Below are positions 18,810 to 28,809 of a DNA stretch of 64,000 nt, piece by piece. The DNA lies in assembly GCA_963713505.1 (NCBI GenBank), contig CAVQMC010000020.1, positions 62,001 to 126,000 on the forward strand, read 5' to 3'. Positions within the stretch are counted from its first letter, which is position 1; every line of letters starts with the position of its first letter. The position numbers and the translations under genes were made by a program. This DNA is from CAVQMC01 sp963713505. GTDB taxonomy: Bacteria; Bacteroidota; Ignavibacteria; Ignavibacteriales; Ignavibacteriaceae. The notes under the pieces were generated by a model. It saw only the letters and a program-made list of their open reading frames with translations. It made no database searches and was not told where the DNA came from.

Positions 18810-19586
18810 TTATCTAGCTGCAATACTATTAAGACTATTTAAAGATTTTAATCGTGCAATATTTAATATGTCCGAATCGGATTCAATTAATGAGAAATTA
18901 TATTTAATAACATGTTGTTTTTCCGCAATTAATTTAGAATTTCCAATCGGAAGTCCGCTGTGCCATACATTTTGTCTGTCAATTAATAATTTATCTTTAA
19001 TACTTAACAAATATTTCCCTTTGTATAATTCTTGCGATCTTTCCTGAAGAACAGTTTTTAGATCTTTATAATCTAAGTGAATATAATTATCAGATGGTTT
19101 TGCAAATTCAATAGCAATTGAACTGTTGCCGCTGTGTACTAAAACAGGAGTTCCAACATCAATTAAATTAAAGACTTCTTTTGCATCTTCCCTGGAAACT
19201 CTTAAGCAGCCGTGAGAACTTTGTTTAATTCCTAAATATCTGTAATAACCTTTACTCGCTAATGCATGAAAACCTATACCGTTATTGAAAGTCATAAAAT
19301 CCAGCATTAAAGTGCTGTCAAACTGATGAGAATACCACTTTGACAACATTGCATGAATAACAAATAATCCTTCATTTGTTTCAATGCCGTCTTTTAATTT
19401 TGAAGTTCCGCTGGAGATTCCAAACGCTTTTACTGAGCCATCTTTGGAATGCAAATATGCAGTTTGAGTTGCAAGATTAACATCTATGTAATGTGATTCA
19501 AATGTATACACTGTATCACGAAGATGCGAATTGTCTGTAACTAAAAATGGAGAAGAAACATTATAATTTGGAGTAGACGGTATCAC
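18810..19586 (-). CDS. L,D-transpeptidase (YkuD domain)
   Basis: 258 residues. The catalytic motif is clear: GFHALASKGYYRYLGIKQSS followed by HGCLRVSREDA, i.e. His-X(n)-SHGC-x-R, with the nucleophilic Cys. Such enzymes cross-link peptidoglycan (3-3 links) or attach lipoproteins in the periplasm. The frame is open only back to a GTG at 19586, two codons after a stop, and no signal peptide is present. An exported enzyme should have one, so the 5' end may be wrong or frame-broken. The region after the YkuD domain (residues 165-258) is of unknown function. Confidence 0.82.
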   Translation of the reverse strand: MIPSTPNYNVSSPFLVTDNSHLRDTVYTFESHYIDVNLATQTAYLHSKDGSVKAFGISSGTSKLKDGIETNEGLFVIHAMLSKWYSHQFDSTLMLDFMTFNNGIGFHALASKGYYRYLGIKQSSHGCLRVSREDAKEVFNLIDVGTPVLVHSGNSSIAIEFAKPSDNYIHLDYKDLKTVLQERSQELYKGKYLLSIKDKLLIDRQNVWHSGLPIGNSKLIAEKQHVIKYNFSLIESDSDILNIARLKSLNSLNSIAAR

Positions 19587-19662
19587 TATTTAATTTGTCA
19601 AAGTTTGTATTTATCAGAGAATGAGGAAAAAGCTAATATAAAAATTGGATATTTTATCATTT

Positions 19663-21487
19663 TTAAGTTTTTTCATTATTAAAATAATTGAAAATAATAT
19701 CAGCTTTTTTATTGCCGACTAACTTAGATAATTCATCCTTGTTAGAGCCCTTCACAGCCGATAGACTACCTAACTCTTTTAACAACTTCTGTGCCGTCAA
19801 CGAACCAATTCCTTTTATATCAGTCAATTCAGTTTTTATAGTTCGTTTACTTCTCCTGTTTCTATGAAAAGTAATTGCGAAACGATGTGCTTCATCCCTT
19901 ACCTGCTGAAGAAGTTTTAATCCCGAAGATGTTTTAGGAATTGATTCCGGATCCGAATTATCAGGGAAAAATACTTCTTCTAATCTTTTAGCTAATCCGA
20001 TAATATTGTAATTTTTAAATCCAAGTTCGTTTAGGATTTCTACAGCGCTGGAAAGCTGACCTTTTCCGCCGTCAACCATTATTAAATCTGGAATTGGTTC
20101 TTTAGTTTCCAGCAAATTTGTGTATCTTCTTCTGATCACTTCCTGCATACTGGAAAAGTCATCAGGTCCGACAACTTCTTTAATAATAAATTTTCTATAA
20201 AGACTTTTTTTAGGTTTACCGTCCACAAATACTACCATACTTGCAACGCTGTCAGTTCCTTGAAGATTGGAAATATCAAAACATTCTATTTTTCTTGGAA
20301 GGTTTTTTAATCTTAAATCTCTTTGCAACGCTGCAACTGCATAAGATATCTTACCTTGCGTTTTCATTTTCTGAAGCTGGATTTCTTTTAATTGCAGAAT
20401 TGCATTTTGTTTGCACATGTTTACAAGAGATTTTGTCGCACCTCTTTGCGGAATAACAAATTTAACTTTTTTAACTGTTCTTAAATTTAGCCAGTCAACT
20501 AATGTATCTTTATCGGCTGGTTCAACTTCTAAAACAATTTCTTTAGGAATTTCCACTTCTTCACCGTAATAAAATTTCACTGCCGCGGAATACATATCTT
20601 CATCATTTTCACCTTCTTCAATAGACAGACGAAGTTGTTTTTTACCAACAAGTTTTCCGTTTCTAATATTTAAAATTGTTGCAGCACAATCTTTAACTTC
20701 ATAGGCAAGTGCAATAATATCTCTGTCTTCAAAGTCATCACTTACAACTTTTTGTTTTGATGAAATAACATTTAACTTGTCTATTTTGTCTCTTATTTCA
20801 GCAGCTTTCTCATATTCAAGAGTCTCAACTGCATTTTTCATTTTTATATTTAAATCTTTAATCAATTCATCTGTTTTCCCACGTAAAACCTTAGTAACTT
20901 CATCAACCATGTCATTATATTCATTAGCAGAAATCAAACCTTCGCATGGTCCGTCGCATTTTTTAATATGATAATCCAAACAAACTTTAAATTTTTTCTT
21001 TTCAATATTTTCTTCGGTCAGATCTAGTTTACAGCTTCTTATTCTAAATATCTGGTTTATCATCCTTAATGATGATTTCATATTTTTTACGTCAGTATAT
21101 GGACCGAAATATTTTGAACCGTCTTTTATAATTCTTCTGGTAGGATAAATTCTCGGGAAATAATTCATTTGTAATTTTTATATAAGGATAGGATTTATCA
21201 TCTTTTAAATTGACGTTATATCTAGGTTTTAAATCTTTAATTAAATTATTTTCAAGAACCAATGCTTCAATTTCATTATCAGTAATAATTAATTGAAGAT
21301 CTTCTATTTTGTTTACTAGTGCTTGAGTTTTGGGAGATGTAATATTTCCATGAAAATAACTTTTAACTCTGCTCTTAAGATTATTTGCTTTACCAACATA
21401 AATAACTTTACCCTTGCTGCTCAGAAACTGATAAACTCCCGGTTTGGAAGGTAAATTATCCAGTTTGGATTTTAAATTACTATTCAT
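19663..21487 (-). CDS. uvrC: Excinuclease ABC subunit C, one frame break
   Basis: Joined length about 608 residues, as expected for UvrC, the dual-incision nuclease of nucleotide excision repair. Order: GIY-YIG domain (GVYQFLSSKGKVIYVGKANN), the UVR helix pair (LEYEKAAEIRDKIDKLN), the RNase H-like nuclease (CFDISNLQGTDSVASMVVF, LIMVDGGKGQL) and a C-terminal helix-hairpin-helix (LTDIKGIGSLTAQKLLKELG). The first 107 residues are in one frame (to YPYIKITNE) and the rest in another (YFPRIYPTRR), with one extra base in the TTTCCC at about 21162-21167. uvrC is rarely lost, so a sequencing error is the simplest reading. Confidence 0.9.
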
Positions 21488-21595
21488 CTTTTGGAATCTA
21501 TTAAAAGGAAATTTTAATATTTAAAACTAATTAAATTTAATTCTATAAAAAACGTAAAAAGGGGAGTATTAATCTTTAGCATTAAATAAAATTTT

Positions 21596-22840
21596 TTAAG
21601 TCGGAAGAGACTGGTTTTTTGCAATTACCACAATTCCGCTTTTAGTTACTTTAAATTTTTTCTTATCGCCTTCAAGATCAAAACCAATTTCGTAACCTTC
21701 AGGAATTGTAACATTTTTATCAATAATTGCTCTTCTTATTCTTGCATGCCTTCCTACATTGCAGTTATTCATTATTATTGAATCTGTAATGTAAGAAAAA
21801 CTGTTTACTCTAACATTAGGACCTAATAATGATCTTTCTACCAAACCACCGGATACAATTGTTCCGTCACAGATTAAAGAATTTAAACTTCTGCCGACTC
21901 TTTCCCCTTCGTGAGAAACAGTTTTAGCAGGCGGAAATTGAAATTGATAAGTTCTAATCGGCCAATTTAAATCGTAAAGGTTGAATTCCGGAGTAACACT
22001 AATCAAATCCATACTTGCTTCAAAATAACTGTCAATTGTTCCTATATCTCTCCAATAAGGTTTTTGTTTTTTATTTTCATCATAAAATTTATAAGCGGAT
22101 ACATTTAAATTAGATTTAACCATGTAAGGAATTATATCATGACCGAAATCATGGCTTTTAATTTTCTTTTGTTCCATTTCTTTAAGAACATCTCTTAATA
22201 CATTTGCATTAAAAACATAAATACCCATATTCACAAATGAAAATCCGGGAGCGTCAGGAATTTCAGGCGGATTTGCCGGCTTTTCGATAAATGAATTTAC
22301 TCTGTAATCTTTATCAACTCCAACAATTCCAAATCTGCTTGCATCTTCTTTTGGAACTTCAATACATGACATTGATAAATCGGCTTTTTTATCTATATGA
22401 TATTGCAGCAGTTTTAAATAGTCCATTTTATAAATGTGATCGCCGCCTAATATTAACATCCATTTTGCTTTATGATCGGCAGAAAATAAGTTTATATTTT
22501 GATAAATTGCATTTGCGGTTCCGAGATACCAGTCATTATTCAGTTTTCTTTGAGGAGGAACTGAATAAATAAATTCGCCCAACTCGGGATTAAAAATACT
22601 CCAGGCTTCCAGCAGATGCTGGTTTAATGAATCGGATTTATATTGTGTTAAAACATAAATCCTTCTGAGTCCGGAATTTAGACAGTTTGAAAGAGTAAAA
22701 TCTATAATTCTGTATTTGCCGCCGAAAGGAACTGAAGGTTTACTTCTAAGCGCAGTCAAGGGATCTAATCTCTCTCCCTGACCTCCGGCTAAAATCATTG
22801 TTATGGTGTCTCTAAGAATTGATGAACCTGGAAATATCAT
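21596..22840 (-). CDS. glgC: Glucose-1-phosphate adenylyltransferase
   Basis: About 414 residues. It makes ADP-glucose for glycogen synthesis. Motifs: MILAGGQGERLDPLTALRSK (nucleotide binding), PSVPFGGKYRIIDFTLSNC, WYLGTANAIYQN, GGDHIYKMDY and SFIEKP, then a left-handed beta-helix C-terminal domain (NVRVNSFSYITDS, NVGRHARIRRAIIDKNV). I chose the ATG at 22840 because GGGAG lies five bases upstream; an earlier TTG at 22852 would include that site. No other glycogen gene is adjacent. Confidence 0.92.
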   Translation of the reverse strand: MIFPGSSILRDTITMILAGGQGERLDPLTALRSKPSVPFGGKYRIIDFTLSNCLNSGLRRIYVLTQYKSDSLNQHLLEAWSIFNPELGEFIYSVPPQRKLNNDWYLGTANAIYQNINLFSADHKAKWMLILGGDHIYKMDYLKLLQYHIDKKADLSMSCIEVPKEDASRFGIVGVDKDYRVNSFIEKPANPPEIPDAPGFSFVNMGIYVFNANVLRDVLKEMEQKKIKSHDFGHDIIPYMVKSNLNVSAYKFYDENKKQKPYWRDIGTIDSYFEASMDLISVTPEFNLYDLNWPIRTYQFQFPPAKTVSHEGERVGRSLNSLICDGTIVSGGLVERSLLGPNVRVNSFSYITDSIIMNNCNVGRHARIRRAIIDKNVTIPEGYEIGFDLEGDKKKFKVTKSGIVVIAKNQSLPT

Positions 22841-23033
22841 TTTTACTCCCAATTTTATAATTCAATATATTGAATTATGATTTGATTGACAATTAAAGAA
22901 ATTGTTAACTTGCACATATTTTTTTTGAGTATGTCTACAATAAAAATTTTATCAATAAAATATCAAGTGTTTTTTGTGTGTAAGCGCATAATTCTGCACA
23001 ATTTACAAGAAATTAAATAAGTTTAGAATAATT

Positions 23034-24740
23034 ATGAAAAAAATTAAGGTATCTGCAGTAATATTATTTCTTGCTTTCTTTTATGTCGGCTGGAATTATA
23101 CTTTAAATGATTTTAAAACCGATAATCTGAAATCACATAAAAATGAAGACAGTTTTTTTGAGTTGAATTCTTCAATACCATCAACCCCGATACCGGATGG
23201 TTATATTAATGAAAACCAATATAAAATTAATATTTTACACTACGGACTTCATTTCGATCTTTATCCAGATGATCAACTGCTTAAAGGTGATGCTATTATA
23301 ACAGGAATTATTTCAGATACTAGTTTGAAAACTATTTATTTGAATTTTTACGACAACATGAAAATTTCTTCCGTAAAGTTAAACGGAATTGAAACCGGTT
23401 ATAAAAATGATGGAACAAGTCTTACTATTCCTAGAGGAGATACAAAATCTGATACTTTTTATGTTGAAATTGTTTATCACGGAACCCCCAAAAAATCCGG
23501 GTTAGGAGGATTTATATTCAGTGAAATTTATAAACATTCTGTTGAATATAATTTGAGTGAACCTGTTTATGCTTCAACATGGTATCCCTGCAACGATTAT
23601 CCTTCCGACAAAGCATTAATGGATATGTGGATTACAAATGATTCTTCCAAAACTTCTGTTTCAAACGGAATTTTAGAAGATGTTTCAACTTCACCGGAAG
23701 GAAGAAGGACTTATCATTGGAAAACAATTTATCCTATCTCAACCTATTTAATTGCATTGTATTCTGCTAATTATGTTAATTTTAATGAAAAATATGTTTC
23801 TCAGGATAAAAAAGATACAATGATGATTCAGTATTATGCATTTCCTGAACAACTTGATGATGCTAAAATAGATTTTAAAGGTCACAATAAAATGATAGAT
23901 TTTTTTGCTAAAACATTCGGAGAATATCCTTTCATAAAAGAAAAATATGGAGTAGCTGAATTTTTGTGGCAGATGGGAGCAATGGAGCATCAAACAATTA
24001 CAGGAATTGGTTCCAATTTTGTCAGCGGGAGAAGATTTTTTAATGATGTTTATGTTCATGAACTTTCTCATATGTGGTTTGGGGATGCTGTAGGACCAAA
24101 AACCTGGAAAGATATTTGGCTTAATGAGGGGTTCGCTACATATTGTGAAGCTCTGTATGATGAACATTTGGCCGGAATGAATGCACTTCGTTCAACTATG
24201 TTAAGTAAATTTCAGGATAATTTTCCGGGAAAAGTCTATGATCCGGGAACTAATCTTTTTAATTCAACAGTTTATGATAAAGGAGCATGGGTTTTGCATA
24301 TGCTCCGCTGGGAAGTAGGTGATTCAACTTTCTTTAAAATTCTCAGAACTTATTACCAGACTTACAAGTATAAAAATGCATCAACAGCAGATTTTGAAAA
24401 AGTATGCGAAGATGTTTCCGGTAAAGATTTAACTCAATTTTTTAAGCAGTGGATTTATGAGGGACAGGGCGATATAGACTTATCTTACAACTGGAATGTA
24501 AATGAAATAAATAAAAATGATTATGGACTTAATCTTAAGCTTAATCAAACACAAAGCGGTTATGATGTTTATTATTTCCCTCTTCAAATAAAAGTTAATT
24601 TTAATGATGGAAAATCCGTGAAGAAAATAATCGATATTCAAGAAAGGGAAACTAAGGAAGTTCTTCATTTTAAAGATAAGCCAATGGATATAGAAATGGA
24701 TCCAGATAGCTGGCTGCTGGCTAACTTTAAAAAAAATTGA
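23034..24740 (+). CDS. M1 family zinc aminopeptidase, exported
   Basis: 568 residues beginning with a signal peptide or anchor (MKKIKVSAVILFLAFFYVGW). The catalytic zinc site is complete: His342-Glu343-x-x-His346 in VHELSHMWFG and Glu365 in WLNEGFATY. The substrate-binding exopeptidase motif is GAMEH (315-319) instead of the usual GAMEN, a spelling I associate with Bacteroidota members. The N-terminal beta domain (60-240) is normal for M1 enzymes. It probably trims peptides in the periplasm. It is divergent from glgC across about 190 bases. Confidence 0.9.
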   Translation: MKKIKVSAVILFLAFFYVGWNYTLNDFKTDNLKSHKNEDSFFELNSSIPSTPIPDGYINENQYKINILHYGLHFDLYPDDQLLKGDAIITGIISDTSLKTIYLNFYDNMKISSVKLNGIETGYKNDGTSLTIPRGDTKSDTFYVEIVYHGTPKKSGLGGFIFSEIYKHSVEYNLSEPVYASTWYPCNDYPSDKALMDMWITNDSSKTSVSNGILEDVSTSPEGRRTYHWKTIYPISTYLIALYSANYVNFNEKYVSQDKKDTMMIQYYAFPEQLDDAKIDFKGHNKMIDFFAKTFGEYPFIKEKYGVAEFLWQMGAMEHQTITGIGSNFVSGRRFFNDVYVHELSHMWFGDAVGPKTWKDIWLNEGFATYCEALYDEHLAGMNALRSTMLSKFQDNFPGKVYDPGTNLFNSTVYDKGAWVLHMLRWEVGDSTFFKILRTYYQTYKYKNASTADFEKVCEDVSGKDLTQFFKQWIYEGQGDIDLSYNWNVNEINKNDYGLNLKLNQTQSGYDVYYFPLQIKVNFNDGKSVKKIIDIQERETKEVLHFKDKPMDIEMDPDSWLLANFKKN

Positions 24741-24812
24741 TAATTAAAAGCGATAAATTTTAGTTTTTATTTTATTTTTAAGTATATATAAATTTATTAT
24801 CTAAATAATTGC

Positions 24813-25550
24813 GTGAATAATAAAACTTACTTTTTTATTTCCGATATCCACCTTGGATTGGAATCGAAAGAAGCTGAAAAGAAGAAAGAAAAGCTTCTGG
24901 TCGAATTTTTCAAATTTGCACAAGATAATTGCGATGAACTTTTTATCGTTGGTGATTTATACGATTATTGGTTTGACTACGGAAGAGTATATCAAAAAGG
25001 ATATTTTAGAACTTTAACTGCAATTCAGGATCTTACGGATTCAGGTGTAAAAGTCCATTATTTTATGGGGAACCATGAGTTTATGCGGGCAAATTTTTTT
25101 GCCGAAGAACTTGGAGTTATAATGTATAAAGATCCGGTAGAATTGGTATTAAATGATAAAAAATTCTTTATCGGGCACGGAGACGGAATGGTAAAAAATG
25201 ACTTCGGATATAAAATCTTAAAAAAAATAATTAGGAACAAAGTTTTATTAAAATTGTATTCTATGCTTCATCCGGATTTAGGTATTGCTTTGGCAAGTAG
25301 AGTGAGCAAAACCAGCCGCGATTATACAACAGAAAAAGACTATGGTGAAGTTGACGGATTATTTGAAACAGCTAAAGAAAAAATTGATCAAGGATTTGAT
25401 TATGTAGTTTTCGGACATGTGCATAACCGGGTTAATCGAAATTATAAAAACGGAACTTATATCAACCTTGGTACCTGGTTAAAAGCTCCATGCTACGGCA
25501 AATTTCAAAACCATAATTTTGAAGTTATTGATTGGAAAATAAATGGCTAA
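24813..25550 (+). CDS. lpxH: UDP-2,3-diacylglucosamine diphosphatase-type metallophosphoesterase
   Basis: 245 residues with the five metallophosphoesterase motifs: ISDIHLG (9-15), GDLYDYW, GNHE, GHGD and FGHVH. The GDLYDYWFDY spelling and overall length match LpxH, which hydrolyses UDP-2,3-diacylglucosamine to lipid X in lipid A synthesis at the inner membrane surface. Translation starts at GTG 24813. The stop overlaps the start of the next gene in ATGGCTAA, so the two are translationally coupled. This gene is a main reason to call the organism Gram-negative. Confidence 0.85.
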   Translation: MNNKTYFFISDIHLGLESKEAEKKKEKLLVEFFKFAQDNCDELFIVGDLYDYWFDYGRVYQKGYFRTLTAIQDLTDSGVKVHYFMGNHEFMRANFFAEELGVIMYKDPVELVLNDKKFFIGHGDGMVKNDFGYKILKKIIRNKVLLKLYSMLHPDLGIALASRVSKTSRDYTTEKDYGEVDGLFETAKEKIDQGFDYVVFGHVHNRVNRNYKNGTYINLGTWLKAPCYGKFQNHNFEVIDWKING

Positions 25551-27826
25551 GAAAAAAATCTCTGACGGTGATTTAAAAAGATATTTTTGGGATTCTTCTT
25601 ATAGAAATAAAAGAAAAAGTTCAAAAAAAAAATAAAGGTAAAAGCCGGACAAAACTAATTGTTTTTAGTCTGCTATTTCTTTTTATTGTTGCATTTGGAA
25701 TTTATATTGTAAGCGGACTTCCTTCACTTGAAGAACTTGAAAATCCAAAACCTCAGCTTTCCAGTAAAGTCTTTTCATCTGATGGTGAGATTGTCGGACA
25801 ATTTTATATCGAGAACAGGATAGAAACCAATATTGATAGTCTGCCTAACTATGTTACCGAAGCTTTAATTTCTACAGAAGACAGGAAATTTTATACTCAC
25901 TGGGGAGTTGATCTTAACCGTTTTATTAAAGCCATGATAAAAAATGTATTTACATTTTCACATGAAGGTGCAAGTACAATTACCCAACAGCTAGCAAAAA
26001 ATTTATATCATTTAAAGAGTAAACATGAAAATCTTTTTGAAACCGGAGTTCGAAAAATCCGCGAGTGGATTACAGCGGTTCAAATAGAAAAGAACTATAC
26101 TAAAAAAGAAATATTGGAGATGTATTTAAACGTTTCCTACTTTGGAAGGGGGGCATATGGAATTGAATCAGCTTCCAAGGTTTATTTTGATGAAAACGCA
26201 AGTGAACTAACTCTGCCTCAAGCTGCTTTATTTATTGCAATGCTGAAAGGTTCTGCTTATTATGATCCGATCAGACATCCTGACCATGCTTTAAATAGAA
26301 GAAATCTTGTAATGTACAACATGGTTACTAATGATATGCTTGATAAATCAGAATATGAAAAACTAAAGAAAGAACCGATTAAACTTGCATCTGAAAAGCT
26401 TTCGGCCTCAAAAACTGATGCACCTTATTTTATGGAATATGTAAGACAGCAAATGACTGCGATGGCAGATAAATATGGTTATGATTTGTACAGAGACGGA
26501 CTTAATATTTATACTTCTATCAATTTAAAAATGCAGAAAATTGCCAACAAGGTTGTTGAAGATCATTTAAATCAATACCAGGCATTGTTTGATAGAAACT
26601 GGAAATGGAAAGAACACAAAGATCTGCTTGTAACTTTAATTGACGAAGCTATAAGAAATACAAGTGAATATAATAAAGCTTCAACTAAGGAAGACAAGGC
26701 CAAGATATATAATAATCTTAAAAAGAATGATCACTTTGTAGATTCGGTTAAAACTGCTGCTCAAAAAATACAAGTTGGTTTTGTTGTTATTGATCCGACA
26801 AACGGACAAATTAAAGCAATGGTCGGCGGATCCGATGTTGACTTCGGCAGAGGATTAAATCACGTTACAGGCATAAGACGTCAGCCCGGTTCTGCATTTA
26901 AACCGTTTGTTTATACAACTGCAATTGATAACGGATATTTTCCTGCTTATACTTTATTGAATCAAAAGTTTAATTATAACGGCTGGTCTCCTAAAAATGC
27001 TGAGGATGATTACGGCGGCTACATGACTTTGCGCGAAGCATTGGCGCATTCTGTAAATGTTATTACAGGACGAATGACTATAAGCGATATTGCTCCGCCT
27101 TCGCAAGTTGTTAAATATGCAAAACGAATGGGAATCACTTCTCCGATTTTAGCTGTTCCTTCAATTGCACTTGGTACTTCCGGAGTTTCACCGCTGGAAA
27201 TAACTTCAGCATATGGAACTATTGACAATAAAGGTGTTCATGTTGATCCTATTTCCATTTTGAAAATTGAAGATCAGTACGGAATACAGATTGCACAATT
27301 TACTCCGCAATACACCGAAGCAATTTCTCCGCAGACAGCTTCCATAATTACAAATATGATGGAAGATGTAATAAATTACGGAACCGGAGTCGGAGTGAGA
27401 AATTATTTCCAATATCCATGTGCGGGAAAAACAGGAACAACACAGGAATTTTCCGATGCTTGGTTTGTCGGATTTACTCCACAGTTGGTTGCGGGAACCT
27501 GGGTTGGTTTTGATGATCATAGGGTTAAATTTACAAACTGGTACGGACAAGGTTCAAGAGCGGCTTTACCAATTTGGGCAAAGTTTATGGAAGGAACATA
27601 CAAGCAATTAAAACTTCCCGTTGAGTATTTTCAGTTAGCCGAAGGAGTTGATTCGGTTGCGTTCTGTAAAGAAACTATGGATCTCGGAGATTCCAGGATT
27701 GCAACTCCATTTTGTCCGGATAGTGTAATGGATATAGTTAATATTAAAAATATGCCTCCTAAATGCGATATACACACAGGCGGAAAAATAAGGAAGGAAG
27801 ATAAAAAGGGAGATACCGGCTGGTAA
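25543..27826 (+). CDS. Class A penicillin-binding protein (PBP1a), frame broken at a run of ten A
   Basis: The ATG at 25543 (MAKKKISDGDLKRYFW) is coupled to lpxH. After KRKSSKKK the frame stops; one base fewer in the A10 tract at 25623-25632 continues as NKGKSRTKLIVFSLLFLF, a membrane anchor, giving about 760 residues. The glycosyltransferase-51 domain has ISTEDRKFYTHWGVD and GASTITQQLAKNLY. The transpeptidase domain has the active-site SAFK (in QPGSAFKPFVYTTAI), SVN in HSVNVITG, and KTGTT. The enzyme polymerises and cross-links peptidoglycan. An A10 tract is a classical site for miscounting in sequencing, and also for polymerase slippage in living cells. Confidence 0.88.
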
Positions 27827-27899
27827 AATTTAGATGTGAATAATTGGTAAAGTTTTAAATATAGTCGTAATTTTAAATCGTTTTTATAATTTAATGTTT

Positions 27900-27983
27900 G
27901 CCCGGATGGCGGAATTGGTAGACGCGCTAGGTTCAGGGTCTAGTGGGAGCAATCCCGTACAGGTTCGAGTCCTGCTCCGGGCA
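27900..27983 (+). tRNA. tRNA-Leu (anticodon CAG), intact copy
   Basis: A full cloverleaf can be drawn: acceptor GCCCGGA (27900-27906) pairs with TCCGGGC (27976-27982), discriminator A at 27983. The anticodon arm is CTAGG-TTCAGGG-TCTAG, giving CAG. A long variable arm (TGGGAGCAATCCCGTA) marks a class II tRNA, and the T-arm has GGTTCGAGTCC. CCA is not encoded. The 3' part of the gene is the left copy of the direct repeat that bounds the island. Confidence 0.96.
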
Positions 27984-27985
27984 CT
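27906..27985 (+). repeat. Left 80-bp direct repeat (attL-like) within tRNA-Leu
   Basis: These 80 bases, from the last acceptor base of the 5' strand to two bases past the tRNA, recur exactly at 34540-34619. The base before differs (G here, A there) and so does the base after (A here, G there). Similarity then continues imperfectly through the terminator. This is the pattern left by site-specific integration into a tRNA 3' end. Confidence 0.9.
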
Positions 27986-27990
27986 AAATT

Positions 27991-28027
27991 AAGCTGTGAA
28001 TAATATTTTTATTCACAGCTTTTTTTG
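27991..28027 (+). terminator. Rho-independent terminator after tRNA-Leu
   Basis: AAGCTGTGAATAA (27991-28003) pairs with TTATTCACAGCTT (28009-28021) around a short loop, and T continues to 28026. It begins eight bases after the tRNA end. A near copy stands at 34626-34660. Confidence 0.85.
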
Positions 28028-28351
28028 ATTGCCCCAGATTATGCATTATTAAAGATGAATTTATGGGCTTCGAATTCTGTTAGTTCTTTTATCAAGAATA
28101 TAAGGTTGTTATAATAACTCTAGAATATATTGCTGCTGGTGAAGCTGAGTTTTACTTATGAAGATCATCGATGATAAAACTGAATTATGTGGAGTTAAGA
28201 ATTTGTCAATGGGGCATAAAGCTATTGAGAAGGAATATGGACAAACGATTAGAATATATTAGAAAAAAAGTTAGAGTAACCAAGTTATTTTCCAATGTTA
28301 TTTATTAAAAATAGGAATGAAGGATATTACAAATACTATATAAAAAATGCA
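28028..28351. other. Left end of the island without a recognisable gene
   Basis: No convincing coding sequence. A 34-codon frame at 28158-28262 (MKIIDDKTELCGVKNLSMGH...) has no clear ribosome binding site and no family I know. The stretch lies between the tRNA terminator and the end of the dUTPase gene. In many islands an integrase would be here; nothing of that kind can be read in either strand. Confidence 0.4.
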
Positions 28352-28807
28352 TTAATTTTTTCCAGTTGAACCGAAACCACTTTTATTTCTTTTGGTGATA
28401 GAAAGTTTTGGTGACTCAACAAAAGTGCAATTATATGTTTTTAATATAAATAGCTGAGCTATTCTATCACCTTTTTTTACTTTAAATGGATTTAAACCAA
28501 AATTTTTTAGTTCTACGATTATTTCACCTCTAAAATCTGGGTCTATCCAACCAGCACCGACTTCAATGTTCTTTTTAACTGATAATCCAGAACGACTACC
28601 AATTCTCCCTACATAACCAATTGGAATTTCAAGAATAATCCCTGTGCTAATGGATCCATGCCCAATTTTTATCCTATTATTTGCAATACTATTAGCGGGA
28701 GGTATTACTTTATTCTCATTTGAACATAAATCATATCCAGCACTATCGGCTGTTAATCGAATTGGTTTAATTGCTGTTTTATTTATTTTCTTAAACTTTA
28801 TAACCAT
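28352..28807 (-). CDS. dut: dUTPase (dUTP diphosphatase)
   Basis: About 151 residues with all five trimeric dUTPase motifs: SAGYDL (motif 1), GRIGSRSGLS (2), GWIDPDFRGE with the catalytic Asp (3), GDRIAQLFI (4) and the C-terminal GFGSTG (5). It hydrolyses dUTP to dUMP and pyrophosphate. I chose the ATG at 28807, two bases after the stop of the preceding gene; an in-frame ATG at 28834 would overlap it. The gene is the last of the island operon. Housekeeping dut genes are normally chromosomal, so this one is probably an accessory copy that serves the island or an incoming phage or plasmid. Confidence 0.92.
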   Translation of the reverse strand: MVIKFKKINKTAIKPIRLTADSAGYDLCSNENKVIPPANSIANNRIKIGHGSISTGIILEIPIGYVGRIGSRSGLSVKKNIEVGAGWIDPDFRGEIIVELKNFGLNPFKVKKGDRIAQLFILKTYNCTFVESPKLSITKRNKSGFGSTGKN

Positions 28808-28809
28808 AA

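Noticed and set aside
28158..28262. A 34-codon frame at the left end of the island
   Set aside because: No ribosome binding site, no family and very short; the surrounding frames have many stops.
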